Positions 25,330-37,451 are shown, numbered from the stretch's first letter. The stretch: DNA of 64,000 nucleotides from Peptoniphilus catoniae (GCF_901447155.2 NZ_LR588415.1:230885-294884), one strand, 5' to 3'. The notes: a model not told the origin generated them from the letters alone. Numbers and translations: made by a program.

Positions 25330-27667
25330 TACGAACAGACTAAGAGCCTTTTTTATGGCTCTTTTATTAGTTTTGACATCAACTGTGCATACAAGTGCAT
25401 TTGCAAAGTCTGATGTTACTTGGACGGAAGATGATTTTATGTATTCCTCTGAGGGAAATATAATTGCCTTTAGTGATAAGGGTTTAGAAAAGAAAGAAAG
25501 GACAAATATTCTAGTATTTCCTGAAGGAACCAAGTCTATAAATGGAAATTACTCTTTAAATCATTCAAACGATGAATTTAGATATAAAAGAGAATTTGGA
25601 CGTGGCAAACATTGGGATAAAGTAATTATTCCTGATTCAGTTAAGCATTTAGGTTATGCTGCCTTTTACGAAGCAAGTATAGATGAGGTAAAACTATCAA
25701 ATAGTTTAACTTACCTTGGAGGCTTAGCATTCTTCAACTGTGGACTTAAAGAAGTAGCTTTACCTGATACTTTGGTAAATATTGAACATAATGCTTTTGA
25801 AAGAAATAATCTTCAAGAAATAACTATACCGAAGTTTGTGAAGACAATTGAACAATATGCTTTTTCAAGAAATAAATTGCACACTATAAAAGTTTTAGGC
25901 AATCCAAATATTAACAGTAAGGGAGTATTCCACAATCAAGAAGTTGAATATAGACCAAAACAAAATCCATTTTACGAAAATCATTTTGGTTTCAGAGGAA
26001 ATCAAGGATTCAAATCTATTCCTAATGGGTTAAGGTATGAAAATGGAGAGTTTGTCTTTGATAAGAAAGTAGATAGTGTAGAACTTGAATTCGATTATAA
26101 CAATGATATGTATCAAGGAAAGATGACTATTTTCAATCCAAACAAATATTCCATCGATACTCAAACTGATTTGACAGGACAAGATATTGATGGAAAGGAC
26201 AATAAGATTGATGATTTAACTAAAAACATTAAGGACTTAGAAAATCAGATCAAAGACTTAAATGATAAGAAAAAAGAAGACCAATCAAAGATAGATGAAT
26301 TAAAGGAAAAGTTAGAATCTTGCAAAGATAATGGAGAGAAACTAAAACAAGAAAAGGATAAGCTAGAAGAAGAGATTAGAGATAAAGATAATAAGATTGC
26401 TCAATTGAATAAAGAAATTGAGAATCTTAAAAATTCTAATAATGATGAACTAATAGCAGAAATTACTCAGCTTAAAGATGAATTAAAAAGATTACAAGAT
26501 GAAAATACAAAACTAAAAGAAGATTATTCATCTACAAAATGGGAGTTAGAAGCTGAGAAAGAAAAGACCGACAAAAACGAAAATAAAATCAAAGAAATGC
26601 AAGAAAAGCTTGAGTCTTTAGAAGGGGAACTTGCAAAGAAGACTAAAGAAATTGATGATAAAGATAATAGAATTAAGGACTTAGAAAAAGCCCTTGATGA
26701 AAAAGATAATAAGATAAAAGACCTTGAGTCTAAAAGGAAAGAGACAGAAAATTCTAAGTCAGAATGCTGTAAGAAAATTGAAGAGGTTCAAAAGGCTATT
26801 GATAGTTTAAAAGAATCTTCTGAAAATACAAAAAAAGAATTAGAAGAGAAAATTAAAGAACTAGAAGAAAAACAAAAAGCTTCTGAAGAAGAAATTAAAA
26901 AGTTAAAAGAAGAATTAGATAAGAAAATTGAAGAAGCAAAGAAGTTAATCGAGGAAGCAAATAAAAAAGCAAAAGAAGAACTTGAAAAACAAGCTAAAGA
27001 TGAAAAAGATAAAAATCTAAATCAAGACTTATCTAAGAAATTAGATGAACTTCTAAAACTCCAAAAAGAAAACAAAGAGAAGAAAGAAGATAAGAAATCT
27101 CAAGATAAGAAGTGGGACGAAATTTTGAAAGCTGATGATAAGAACATCCTAAATCAATTTGATCTTAACAAGATGAAAAAGCAAGAGGAACAACAAGGTA
27201 AAAAACAAGTTAAAGATGAAAAAGAATTTGCAGTTTTCCAAGTAGACAAAAACTTTTATAACATTATCAATAAAGATGGTAAGACAACAGTCTATATGGA
27301 TGTAAAAACTTATGTAGACCAAGGAAGAACTATGATTCCAGTAAGATATATTGCTTATACTCTAGGTTTTAATGTTGAGTATGACAACTCTACTCGTGAA
27401 GCCATTTTCTCAAACAAAGAGAATAATATCTTAGCTAAAAAGACATTAAGACTAAATATTGATACTGGTGTTATGAAAGATTCAGATGGAAAGGTCTACA
27501 ATTCAGATGTTAAGCCAGTGATTATAAATGGAAGAATTCATGCTTCAATTTCAAATATTGCTAAAGCTTTTGGAGCAAGTCATGGAGATATTAAAGATGG
27601 CAAAAACCAAACAATAGAATGGGACAATGCTAGAAAAGCAGTCTATGTATTTAAAAATGTAAAATAA
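25316..27667 (+). CDS. Secreted BspA-type LRR surface protein with coiled coil and copper-amine-oxidase-like stalk domain
   Basis: The 783-residue protein has a signal peptide (about 1-30, ending SAFAKS), BspA-like leucine-rich repeats (about 95-205; motifs VIIPDSVKHLGYAAFYEA and ITIPKFVKTIEQYAFSRN), a long Lys/Glu coiled coil (about 290-620) and a C-terminal copper-amine-oxidase N-terminal-like domain (about 650-780; VDQGRTMIPVRYIAYTLGF). No LPXTG motif is seen. The domains suggest an adhesin or surface protein that may help donor-recipient contact. It overlaps DUF4315 by 14 nt, so it is part of the transfer operon. Such a gene is not standard at this place and looks like an accessory insertion. 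Confidence 0.8.
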   Translation: MKKFNTNRLRAFFMALLLVLTSTVHTSAFAKSDVTWTEDDFMYSSEGNIIAFSDKGLEKKERTNILVFPEGTKSINGNYSLNHSNDEFRYKREFGRGKHWDKVIIPDSVKHLGYAAFYEASIDEVKLSNSLTYLGGLAFFNCGLKEVALPDTLVNIEHNAFERNNLQEITIPKFVKTIEQYAFSRNKLHTIKVLGNPNINSKGVFHNQEVEYRPKQNPFYENHFGFRGNQGFKSIPNGLRYENGEFVFDKKVDSVELEFDYNNDMYQGKMTIFNPNKYSIDTQTDLTGQDIDGKDNKIDDLTKNIKDLENQIKDLNDKKKEDQSKIDELKEKLESCKDNGEKLKQEKDKLEEEIRDKDNKIAQLNKEIENLKNSNNDELIAEITQLKDELKRLQDENTKLKEDYSSTKWELEAEKEKTDKNENKIKEMQEKLESLEGELAKKTKEIDDKDNRIKDLEKALDEKDNKIKDLESKRKETENSKSECCKKIEEVQKAIDSLKESSENTKKELEEKIKELEEKQKASEEEIKKLKEELDKKIEEAKKLIEEANKKAKEELEKQAKDEKDKNLNQDLSKKLDELLKLQKENKEKKEDKKSQDKKWDEILKADDKNILNQFDLNKMKKQEEQQGKKQVKDEKEFAVFQVDKNFYNIINKDGKTTVYMDVKTYVDQGRTMIPVRYIAYTLGFNVEYDNSTREAIFSNKENNILAKKTLRLNIDTGVMKDSDGKVYNSDVKPVIINGRIHASISNIAKAFGASHGDIKDGKNQTIEWDNARKAVYVFKNVK

Positions 27668-27681
27668 GAAAGGATAGAAAA

Positions 27682-28548
27682 ATGAATAAGAGCATTAAAC
27701 GAGGAGTAGCCATAGCGTTACTCCTTTTTACATTTACAGTACCAGCAACTACATTTGCAATGACAAATGAAGGGCAAATAGAAAGTCAAAACGAATCAAT
27801 CTATGAACCACAAAAAGAAGAATTTGAGAAAATGTTGAAAGATGATGTTTTTGCACCATCAAAAGAAGAAATTCCTTATCAAGATGTTCCAAGAATACCA
27901 GGAAATACAAGTGAAGCAACCAAGCCTTCAAATAATCCTCCAAAGAAAACACCACTTGTAAAAGGTGGTAATACAAAGGCAGTAAATAGTCTAGCAACAC
28001 AGGAAAATAAGGCAAGAGGTTCAGTAATTGAAAATGTAGATAGGAATGGAAAAGATATTACACCAAGTGGAGATACAGAAAAAGATAAAGAAAATCCAGT
28101 AGATGTAAGACAATTTTTAACATTTCAAACTAAAAGTGGAAAAACGATGCACCTAATAGTGGATCACTCATCAAATCAAGATAATGTAAGATTATTAACA
28201 GAAGTAGGAGAGCAAGACCTACTTAATATGATTGAATCAGAAGATAAAAATACTATAAAGGTTGAAGAGCCTAAGAAAGAAGAAGTAAAAAAAGAAGAAC
28301 CTACTGTTGTTCCAGTAAAAGAAGAAAAGAAAAGCGGAATAGGTTCATTTCTAATTGTTGCACTTGTAATTGGAGGAGTTGTAGGAGCAGGATACTATTT
28401 TAAGGTAGTTAAAGCAAAAGAAGATAAAATGTTGGAAGACTTTGAAGAAGATGATGAGGATTATATTAGTGAGTCAGAAGATGAGTCTGACAATGAAGAA
28501 AGTCATGAAGAATCTTTAGATGAAGACGATGAAGATGAACTATTATAA
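27682..28548 (+). CDS. DUF4366 / CD1107-family mobile element protein
   Basis: The 288-residue protein has a signal peptide (about 1-26), a conserved domain with FLTFQTKSGKTMHLIVDHSS and VRLLTEVGEQDLLNMI, one transmembrane helix (about 218-238) and an Asp/Glu-rich cytoplasmic tail. This is the CD1107 pattern of Tn1549-like ICEs. It is probably a membrane-anchored surface component of the mating apparatus. A terminator follows, which ends this part of the transfer operon. Confidence 0.85.
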   Translation: MNKSIKRGVAIALLLFTFTVPATTFAMTNEGQIESQNESIYEPQKEEFEKMLKDDVFAPSKEEIPYQDVPRIPGNTSEATKPSNNPPKKTPLVKGGNTKAVNSLATQENKARGSVIENVDRNGKDITPSGDTEKDKENPVDVRQFLTFQTKSGKTMHLIVDHSSNQDNVRLLTEVGEQDLLNMIESEDKNTIKVEEPKKEEVKKEEPTVVPVKEEKKSGIGSFLIVALVIGGVVGAGYYFKVVKAKEDKMLEDFEEDDEDYISESEDESDNEESHEESLDEDDEDELL

Positions 28549-28564
28549 TAATTTTTAAAAGCTT

Positions 28565-28595
28565 GAGCGAGAGAGAAATCTTTCGCTCTTTTTTT
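28565..28595 (+). terminator. Terminator after the DUF4366 gene
   Basis: GAGCGA (28565-28570) pairs with TCGCTC (28583-28588); seven T follow. Confidence 0.8.
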
Positions 28596-28611
28596 ATTTA
28601 TGGAGGTATTA

Positions 28612-30333
28612 ATGAAGTTAGTAATAGCAGAAAAGCCAAGTGTAGCAGTTACAATTGCAAAAGTAATTGGAGCAAGAACAAGAAAAAACGGATATTATGA
28701 GGGAGGTGGCTACATTGTTTCATGGTGTGTTGGTCATTTAATTCAAATGGCAAGTCCCGATAAGATAGACGAAAAATGGAAGAAATGGTCAATGGACACT
28801 CTTCCTATAATCCCAGAAGAATATATTTATGAAGTATCTAAAAGCACTAAGAAACAATATGGAGTTTTAAAGAAACTTTTAAACGATAAGAACATCGACA
28901 CAGTTATAAATGCTTGTGATGCTGGACGAGAGGGAGAACTTATCTTTAGGCTTGTATATAATCAAGCTAAATGTAAGAAGAAGATTCAAAGACTTTGGAT
29001 ATCTTCAATGGAAAACAAAGCTATTGAAGATGGATTTAGAAATCTTAAAGATGGAGAAAACTTTGAAGACTTATATAGATCAGCAAGTGCAAGAGCCATT
29101 GCAGATTGGCTGGTAGGAATGAATCTAAGTAGGCTTTATTCTTGCATTTACAAGGAAACATATTCAGTTGGTAGAGTACAAACACCAACCCTATATTTAA
29201 TAGCTAAAAGGGATAGTGAAATAAACCTATTTAAGAAGCAAAAATATTATACAGTTGACTTATCTTATGGAGGATTGAAGCTTGTATCAGATAGGATTGA
29301 TAGAATTGAAGTTGCAGAGCAACTTTTAAACTTGCTAGAAGATGAAATAGTTATTACAGAGGTAGAAGATAAAGAAATAATTACAAAACCAGATAAGCCT
29401 TATGATCTCACTACCTTACAAAGAGAAGCAAATAAATATTTTGGATATTCAGCAAATGACACTTTAAATCTGGCACAAGCTTTGTATGAAAAAAAGCTAA
29501 TCACATACCCAAGAACAGACAGCAGGTATTTAACCGATGATATGGTTAATACTATAAAAGAATTATTAGAAGGACTTGAAGAAGACTTTAAGGTTAATGA
29601 ATCAAACTTTAAGTCTATTTTTAATTCATCTAAGGTTACAGACCACTATGCGATTATTCCTACTATATCGGGCATTGAAAAAGCTAAAGATTTATCTGAT
29701 AAAGAAAGCAAAATCTATAAACTAATTAAGGATAAATTACTTGCTTCATGTTCGGATAACTTAAAGGAATCTAGCAGAAAAATCAAATATGAATATGATA
29801 AATTTAACTTCAATGCAAGTGGCAAGACTATAATCGATGAAGGTTATACAAAGTATCTAAAGAGCTATGGAAAAGAAAAACAAGAAAATGAATTACCAGA
29901 TATAAAGACTGGAGATAAAATTAAGCTAACTTCTAAAAATATATCAGAGAAATTTACCAAAGCTCCAAGTCATTATAACGAAGATACACTTTTAAAGGCT
30001 ATGGAGAATGCAGGAGTAGAATCCTTGGATAAAGACATAGAAGTGGAAAGAAAAGGCTTAGGAACACCAGCTACAAGAGCAGGAATTATTGAAAATCTTA
30101 TCCATAAGGATCTCATAAGAAGAGAAAAGAAAAATTTACTTGTAACAGAAAAAGGCAATAGACTTGTATCGATTGTAGAGGATAAGTTTAAGTCGGCAGA
30201 AACGACATCTGAATGGGAAATGAAACTTGCAAAGATTAGCTCTGGCGAGGTAGATAAAGAAGACTTTTTAAGAGAAATAGAAGATAGTATAAGGGAACTT
30301 GTAGATAGGTACAAGAATAATCTAAATGAATAA
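28612..30333 (+). CDS. topB: DNA topoisomerase III (TopB-like) of the ICE
   Basis: The 573-residue type IA topoisomerase starts at ATG 28612 (MKLVIAEKPSVA), 8 nt behind GGAGG; an in-frame ATG at 28600 lies before that site. The Toprim domain shows the EKPSVA start and DAGREGELIF; the active-site Tyr299 is in LITYPRTDSRYL. It should relax or decatenate ICE DNA during transfer. The C-terminus ends with [11 protein letters not shown] and lacks zinc fingers, as is usual for plasmid and ICE forms. It overlaps the methyltransferase gene by 8 nt. Confidence 0.92.
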   Translation: MKLVIAEKPSVAVTIAKVIGARTRKNGYYEGGGYIVSWCVGHLIQMASPDKIDEKWKKWSMDTLPIIPEEYIYEVSKSTKKQYGVLKKLLNDKNIDTVINACDAGREGELIFRLVYNQAKCKKKIQRLWISSMENKAIEDGFRNLKDGENFEDLYRSASARAIADWLVGMNLSRLYSCIYKETYSVGRVQTPTLYLIAKRDSEINLFKKQKYYTVDLSYGGLKLVSDRIDRIEVAEQLLNLLEDEIVITEVEDKEIITKPDKPYDLTTLQREANKYFGYSANDTLNLAQALYEKKLITYPRTDSRYLTDDMVNTIKELLEGLEEDFKVNESNFKSIFNSSKVTDHYAIIPTISGIEKAKDLSDKESKIYKLIKDKLLASCSDNLKESSRKIKYEYDKFNFNASGKTIIDEGYTKYLKSYGKEKQENELPDIKTGDKIKLTSKNISEKFTKAPSHYNEDTLLKAMENAGVESLDKDIEVERKGLGTPATRAGIIENLIHKDLIRREKKNLLVTEKGNRLVSIVEDKFKSAETTSEWEMKLAKISSGEVDKEDFLREIEDSIRELVDRYKNNLNE

Positions 30334-31291
30334 GGTAAAAATATTAGAGCTTTTCGGTGGCATAGGTGCTATTAGAAAGGCTTTTATTAATTTAAAGATA
30401 CCTTATGAAGTAGTTGATTATGTAGAAATAGATAAGGCTTGTGTTAAATCATACAACGCACTTTATGAAGAGAGTTATAAGCCAAAATCAGTAGTAGGAT
30501 ATAAAGCTCCTGATGAAAAGATTAACTTAGTTATGCATGGTAGTCCTTGCCAAGACTTTTCAAGAATAGGAAAAAAGCAGGGAGGAGTAAAGAATTCAGG
30601 AACTAGATCAAGCTTACTATTTGAAACAATTAGAATAATAAAAGAAATGAAAGATAAACCTAAATGGATAATTTGGGAGAATGTAAAGGGAGTCCTTGAT
30701 AGAAATATGAGGGACTCCTTTTTTATTTATCTAAAAGAGCTAGAAAACCTTGGATATGAAAGTAAGTATGAAATATTAGATGCAATGGACTTTGGGATAC
30801 CTCAAAAAAGGGAGAGGATATTTGTTGTTTCATGTCTTGGAACAAATAACTTTTATTTTAATAAATTAGAGAGGAAAGAAACAAGACCACTAAGTGAATT
30901 TTTAGAAAAGGATGTAAATGAACTTTATACAATGACCCAACCTTATATGCTGAAATTTTTAAATAAAAGCATAGATAACAGTTTTAGAGGGCGACTTAAA
31001 GTGATTAAAGATTTTTCTTATACTATTTCTACAAAACAGATGAGAGTACCTAATTCTGGAATAATAGATATTGGAAATGGTCAGTATAGGTATTTAACAG
31101 AAAGAGAATGTTTAAGACTCATGGGTTTTGATGACAGTGATATTAACAAACTAGAAGAAGTGCATCCAAGAAGAAAAAATTGCACCTCAAGTAAACTATA
31201 TAAGCAGGCCGGCAATTCTATTGTAGTGGATGTGTTAATGGCTATTATAAAAGAAATTCATAGAATGGAGGTAGGAAATGCAAGTAAATGA
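30326..31291 (+). CDS. C5-cytosine DNA methyltransferase (Dcm-like)
   Basis: The 321-residue enzyme shows motif I ([13 protein letters not shown]), the catalytic PCQ (Cys75 in GSPCQDFSR), motif VI (WENVKG), motif VIII ([10 protein letters not shown]) and motif X ([10 protein letters not shown]). It should methylate cytosine in an unknown sequence. No restriction endonuclease gene is adjacent, so it is an orphan that probably protects incoming ICE DNA. It is translationally coupled to topB and to the helicase gene, overlapping both. The variable target-recognition region is about 180-260. Confidence 0.9.
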   Translation: MNKVKILELFGGIGAIRKAFINLKIPYEVVDYVEIDKACVKSYNALYEESYKPKSVVGYKAPDEKINLVMHGSPCQDFSRIGKKQGGVKNSGTRSSLLFETIRIIKEMKDKPKWIIWENVKGVLDRNMRDSFFIYLKELENLGYESKYEILDAMDFGIPQKRERIFVVSCLGTNNFYFNKLERKETRPLSEFLEKDVNELYTMTQPYMLKFLNKSIDNSFRGRLKVIKDFSYTISTKQMRVPNSGIIDIGNGQYRYLTERECLRLMGFDDSDINKLEEVHPRRKNCTSSKLYKQAGNSIVVDVLMAIIKEIHRMEVGNASK

Positions 31292-34200
31292 TTTTAAGAA
31301 TATACAAGAAGCAATAAAGTATGAAGTTTTGCAAGATGAAAATGAATATTTAAAACTCTTAAAAGTTATAGGCAATAATCAGAAATATGATTTTTCCAGC
31401 CAACTAAGTATATATAACAAAGAACCTGAAGCTAGAGCTTGTGCGACATTTGATATGTGGAAGAAATATTTCGGCAGAGTTGTTATGAGAGGTCAAAAGG
31501 GTATTCCAATTTTAGTTGGAAGTGATATAAACAAAAAAGTTTCATATATTTTTGATATTAGTCAGACCACATCAATGGATAGGAATATTAATGAGGTTAG
31601 CTTATGGCAGTTTGATCACGAAAACCATAACGAGGCTTTAAAAGAAATAATAAATAATTCTTCATTTGAAGCGAGTGATTCACTTAATGAAAATATATTT
31701 TCTTTAAGTCGAATTTATGGAGATGAATATATTAACTTGGCTCTTGCTGATTTGAGAATAGATATAGAGGATAGACTTAGCTTTGAAAAGTTTATGAGAG
31801 ACTCAATATCCTATGCGGTAGCTAATAGGTTTAATACAGTCTATCCTATGGATATGGAAAATTTAAAAAATAATTTTTCTAGGATAAATACAATTTCTTT
31901 AGAGCAGATAGGTATTGTAATATCAAGGGTTAGTGAAGATATTATAGATAGCACAATAGAAAAATCTAAGGAAATGGATCGTGCTAGGCTGCTGACAGAA
32001 AGGGTCGCTGCCGACTATAATAGAGATATAGAAAATATAAATGAGGATAGAGGAGGTCAAGATGATTTATATAGACGATATGATAGGTCAAGAAGTAGAG
32101 ATGGACGAGTTTTCACAGATGGAAGCGACAGAAGAAATAGCAATGAAGATCGAAGAGAAAACCTTGGATATGATGGAGAAGGATCTGGAATTTATGGAGA
32201 GATTTCCGAATCCGACATACGCAGTTCTAAGACTGTCTTACCTGGTAGGGAGCGAGGATATGGAGAACTGGAAGAAGCTTCAGGAAATGTACGAGGAGAA
32301 AACACTTTTGAACCATCTGAAGGAAATTCAGAATCAGGCAGTGGACTTTATCAAGAGAGAAAAAGTCAAAATGATGAAAGCACAAGGATTGACAGAGAAG
32401 ATGATGAGAGAGAATCCAGAGGAATACCAAGGACATATGAACAACTTGATGGCAACAGTGAAGAAAATGGCAATCAAGGAATACGTGGAAGCTTAGAAAA
32501 TGAAATAAGCCAAGAAAAGGAAGCTGATGAAGCTTCTTTTTTTGATGACAAAAACGCTGAAAATAGAAAAGATTATTGGATTGTAGAATTTAATGAAAAC
32601 CACGAATTAGTTCCCGATTATAGTGGGCAGATAGTAACCAAAGAATTAATTAATCTCCTAAGACAAAAGGATATTGATGTTAAAGACCATAATCAAAATC
32701 TTGGAGAAAATGAATTTGGAGAAATTACAGATGATTATATCGGATATTTCAAATTCTATTTTGACCACTATGTAGACGGAGAAGTTGTCGAGCATTACAG
32801 GATTGACCTTGGTGATGGTGAAGAAGTAAATGAGCGTGAATTTTCATATTTAGAAGAGCAAGTTGCACTAAGTGAGGAAAACTCTTTACAAGAAGAAGTT
32901 AAGGAAAAGATAGAGCCTAAATTTAAAATAGGCGATCAGGTTAGATATAAAGATAAGGACTTCACCATTACAGATTTTGATGAACTAAGTGGAGGACTTA
33001 AAACTGTCACTATCAGAGATAATATGGAATATATGGGAGGTATGATTAGGGGTTCGGAAGTAATTCCATATAGAAACGATTCATACCTTGAAGAAATCTT
33101 TGAAAATCTAAGTCAAACATCAGAAAAACTAGCAGTAAAAGTTGGTAAGGAATTTATTTTAGAAGATGAGAATATCTTTGATGGAATTAACTTAATTGAA
33201 ATAGGAACTAAAGTAGAAGTTAATGGAGAAGAAATTCCCTTATATAAGGGTGAAACATTTGAAGAAAGTAGAAAGATTGATGAGCTTTTAGATAGTGGAA
33301 ATTATGAGATACACAAATTATCTGAATATGAAAAACAAATTGAAAGACAAGTAGAGCAAGAAAGCTTTATTGACAAGTTCAATCCTGAAATTGATCAAAT
33401 GATGGATAGGTACAATGTGCCTAGGGAAGCAGCCGAAAACTTATTGAGGGGTAAAGAAGATTTAAAAAATCTAGGCTATGAACCTAATAAGGAAAGACTA
33501 AGTTTTGCTAGAAATTATGACTTGAAAAATCATATCTACTCAGAATACCTAACACCATCAGAAAGGCTAGATAAAAATATAAAAGCTATTAAAATGCTCA
33601 AAAGACTTGAAAATGAAAACAGGAGTCCAAGAGAGTATGAACAAGCCTATCTTGCTGATTATCTGGGTTGGGGTGGTCTTGCCGATGTCTTTGATGAAGA
33701 AAAAGGAGGACAATGGCTTGAAGCAAGAAATATTTTAAAAGAAAATCTAACAAATGAAGAGTATTTGAATGCTAAAGAGTCTACCTTAACATCGTTTTAT
33801 ACACCTAGAGAGGTAATGGATGGAATATATAAGACTCTAACAGATATGGGATTTAAGACTGGAAATATCCTTGAACCATCTGCAGGAGTTGGTAACTTCA
33901 TAGGTAATATGCCAAGTGAAATAAGAGGCTCTAATGTCTATGGAGTAGAAAAAGATAGTCTAAGCGGAAGAATAGCAAGAGAGCTTTATCCTGAAGCTAA
34001 TATTCAAATTAAAGGCTTTGAAGAAACAAACTTCTCAAATAACTTTTTCGATTTAGTTATAGGAAATGTTCCCTTTGGAGATTTTAAAGTTAACGATCGT
34101 GAATATAACAGAAATAATTTTCTGATTCACGATTATTTTTTTGCAAAGTCAATAGATAAGGTAAGAAATGGAGGAATTATTGCCTTCATAACTTCATCTG

Positions 34201-37200
34201 GAACTATGGATAAAAAAGATGAATCTGTTAGAAAATATATTAATGCAAGATGTGAGTTTTTAGGAGCTATGAGGCTTCCTAATACAACATTTAAAGGACT
34301 TGCTGGTACAGAAGTTACTTCGGATATTATTTTTTTAAAGAAGAGAGATTCAGTTATAGAAAGAGATGATGATTGGATATACCTAGCAACTGATAAAAAG
34401 GGTTTGACTTACAACAAATATTTTGTAGATAATCCTCAAATGGTATTAGGGGATATGAAAGAAGTATCTGGTAGATTTGGAAATACTATTACTTGTGATG
34501 AAAAAGAAGATGAAAAGTTAAAAGATTTAATGGATCTTGCAAGTAAGGAAATATCTTCAAACTCAAAATATGAAGAAGTCGAGCTATTGGAAGATGAAGA
34601 ATTAAGTCTTCCAGCAACAGATGATGTTAAGAATTTTTCCTATACCATCATTGATGAAGAAGTCTACCTAAGAGAAAACTCAGTCTTAATTAAGCAGAAT
34701 ATGTCAGATAAAAATAAAGAAAAGATAAAAGATTATCTTGATGTAATGAATGCTTTGAAAGATGTAATAGAAAAGCAAAAGGATGATTTTTCTGACGAGG
34801 AAATAAAAGAGTCACAAGCAAAGTTAAATGAAGTCTATGATAACTTTTCAAAGAAACATGGCTTTATTAACTCCTTATCAAATACTAGAGCCTTAAAGGA
34901 AGACTCAAACTTTCCTTTGGTATCATCAATAGAAATACTTGATGATGAGGATAATTTCAAAGCTAAGAGTGATATATTTTCAAAAAGAACAATAACAAAG
35001 GCAAAGGTAGTAGACCATGTAGATACTTCCCTTGAAGCTTTAGTTTTATCAGTTTCACAAAAGGGATATGTAGACTTTGAATATATGGAATCTATCACTA
35101 ATAAAGATAGGGACACCTTAATTGGTGAACTTGAAGGCGAGATATTTTTAGACATTAAGGATACAGACCTAATAAATAACAGAATGCCCTTTGAAAACTT
35201 TAACAATGACGATCCATTTCATTTTTTATATGTATCTGCTGACGAGTATTTAAGTGGAAATATTAGAGAAAAAATTGGCTATCTCAATTCATATATCGGA
35301 GAAATTGAAAATGTAATAGATTTAGCACCTTCTGAAAAGAAAGACACGTTATTAAATGAGTTAGGCAAGCTCAAATATCAAAGAGAAAAATTACAAGAAG
35401 TTATGCCTGAAGAACTAACTGCTTCTGACATAAATGTAAGGTTAGGAGCAACTTGGATACCTCAAAAAGATATAGAAGACTTTACTTTTAACCTTTTAAA
35501 AACACCAGGTTATGATAGGTGGAATATAAATGTTAGGTTCTCGCCACACACAAGTGAATGGAACATTGAAGGTAAAAGTGTTGACTCAACTAATGACCTT
35601 GCTAACATGACTTATGGTACAAGTAGAGTTAATGCCTATAAGCTAATTGAAAATGCTCTTAATCTAAAAGATACGAAGGTATTTGACCAAGTAATAAATG
35701 ATGATGGTTCTAAGACTTCTGTATTGAATAAAAAAGAAACTATGCTTGCAAGTCAAAAGCAAGAACTGATTAAAGAAGAATTTAAGAATTGGATATTTGA
35801 AGATCCTGATAGAAGATATAGATTAGAAAAGATTTATAATGAAAAATTTAATTCAATTAGAAATAGAGAATTTGATGGTTCTAACTTAACTTTTGATGGA
35901 ATGAATACTGAAATCAGACTACGAGAACACCAGAAAAATGCCATAGCAAGGACTCTTTATGGTGGAAATACACTACTTGCCCATGTAGTAGGAGCAGGAA
36001 AAACTTTTGAAATGGTAGCTTCTGCTATGGAATCTAAAAAGTTAGGACTTGCAAGTAAGTCATTATTTGTAGTTCCTAACCATCTAACTACTCAAATTGG
36101 TAGGGAGTTTATGCAATTATATCCGTCAGCGAACATTATGGTGGCCGATAAAAAAGACTTTCAACCTAAAAATAGGAAAAGATTTATTGGTAGGATTGCA
36201 ACAGGAGAATATGATGCAGTCATCATAGGACACTCTCAATTCGAAAAAATACCAATGTCTAAGGAATACCAGGTAAGGCATATACAAGACCAAATAGATG
36301 ATATAGTTTCCTTTATTGACGAGAATAAAAGAAATAGAGGGGAAAATTTCACTGTAAAACAACTGGAAAAGACAAAGAAGAAACTCTTGGTAAGACTGGA
36401 AAAACTAAATGATGACTTTAAAAAGGATGATGTAATAACCTTTGAAGAACTAGGAGTAGATAAGTTATTTATAGACGAAGCTCATAATTACAAAAACCTA
36501 TTCTTGCATACAAAGATGAGAAATGTTGCGGGTATCGGTCAGAGTGAAGCCTTTAAGTCTTCGGATATGTATATGAAATGTAGGTATATGGATGAAATGA
36601 CAGATGGCAAGGGAGTTGTATTTGCTACTGGTACACCAATATCAAATTCAATGACAGAGCTTTATACAATGCAAAGATACCTTCAATATGACGATTTAAA
36701 GGCAAGAGGATTAGAACATTTTGATGCCTGGGCTTCTACTTTTGGAGAAACAGAAAACACCTTTGAATTATCTCCAGAAGGAACTGGATATAGGCAAAAG
36801 ACAAGATTTTCAAAGTTTTATAACTTGCCAGAACTTATGAGCATGTTTAAAGAAGTAGCAGATATAAAAACCTCAGATATGTTAAATTTGCCAGTACCAG
36901 AAGCAAACTTTGAAGTTATTAAAACAAAACCTACTGAGGAACAAAAAGAAATATTAGAATCTATTTCAGAAAGAGCTGACGCAGTTAGAAATAACCAAGT
37001 CGAGCCAACAGAAGATAATATGCTAAAGATTACAAATGATGGTAAAAAACTTGCCCTTGACCAAAGATTAATAAACCCACTACTTCCAGATGATCCTAAT
37101 TCAAAGGTAAATGTATGCGTTAAAAACATCTTTTCGATCTGGGATAAGACAAAAGAAAATTCATCGACCCAATTAGTATTTTCAGATATGTCTACACCAA

Positions 37201-37451
37201 AAGGAGATGGAGAATTTAATATCTATGATGATATTAGAAATAAGCTAGTGAATATGGGAATACCTAAAGAAGAAATAGCCTTTATTCATGAAGCGGATAC
37301 AGACAAACAAAAAGATGAACTGTTCTCTAAGGTTAGAAGAGGAGAAGTAAGAGTATTATTAGGCTCTACTCAAAAAATGGGAGCAGGTACAAATGTACAA
37401 AATAAACTTATAGCCTTACATGATTTAGACGTCCCTTGGAGACCGTCTGAT
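31278..37451 (+). pseudogene. Methylase/SNF2 helicase (LtrC-like), 5' part split by IME-3
   Basis: ATG 31278 follows GGAGGTAGGAA. The intact part (2,058 residues) has an ArdC-like N-terminus ([19 protein letters not shown]), a low-complexity linker (about 250-410), an adenine-methylase-like domain (motif [10 protein letters not shown] near 865, NVPFG near 928) and an SNF2 helicase (Walker A GAGKTFEM near 1570, DEAH near 1732). At the GA of 37449-37450 it runs into IME-3, adds 25 foreign residues and stops at 37526. The missing end is at 49439-50911. Reconstructed length is about 2,547 residues. Its role is thought to be anti-restriction or DNA processing in transfer. Confidence 0.85.
32062..32496 (+). 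CDS. TnpV-like protein nested out of frame in the helicase gene
   Basis: A frame shifted from the helicase frame is open for 144 codons from ATG 32062, which has a perfect AGGAGGT site ending 4 nt upstream. It reads [20 protein letters not shown] and ends with [10 protein letters not shown]. The C-terminal pattern (NQAVDFIK…[11 protein letters not shown]…[12 protein letters not shown]) resembles the TnpV transposon-encoded family. The helicase frame over the same DNA is a low-complexity charged linker, as expected if the nested gene constrains it. Two functional frames thus seem to overlap. Identification as TnpV is by pattern and moderate. Confidence 0.55.
   Translation: MIYIDDMIGQEVEMDEFSQMEATEEIAMKIEEKTLDMMEKDLEFMERFPNPTYAVLRLSYLVGSEDMENWKKLQEMYEEKTLLNHLKEIQNQAVDFIKREKVKMMKAQGLTEKMMRENPEEYQGHMNNLMATVKKMAIKEYVEA

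Noticed and set aside
34835-35206. Reverse-strand ORF of 123 codons within the helicase gene
   Set aside because: Ser/Leu-rich shadow of an AT-rich charged coding region; no start site and no family resemblance.
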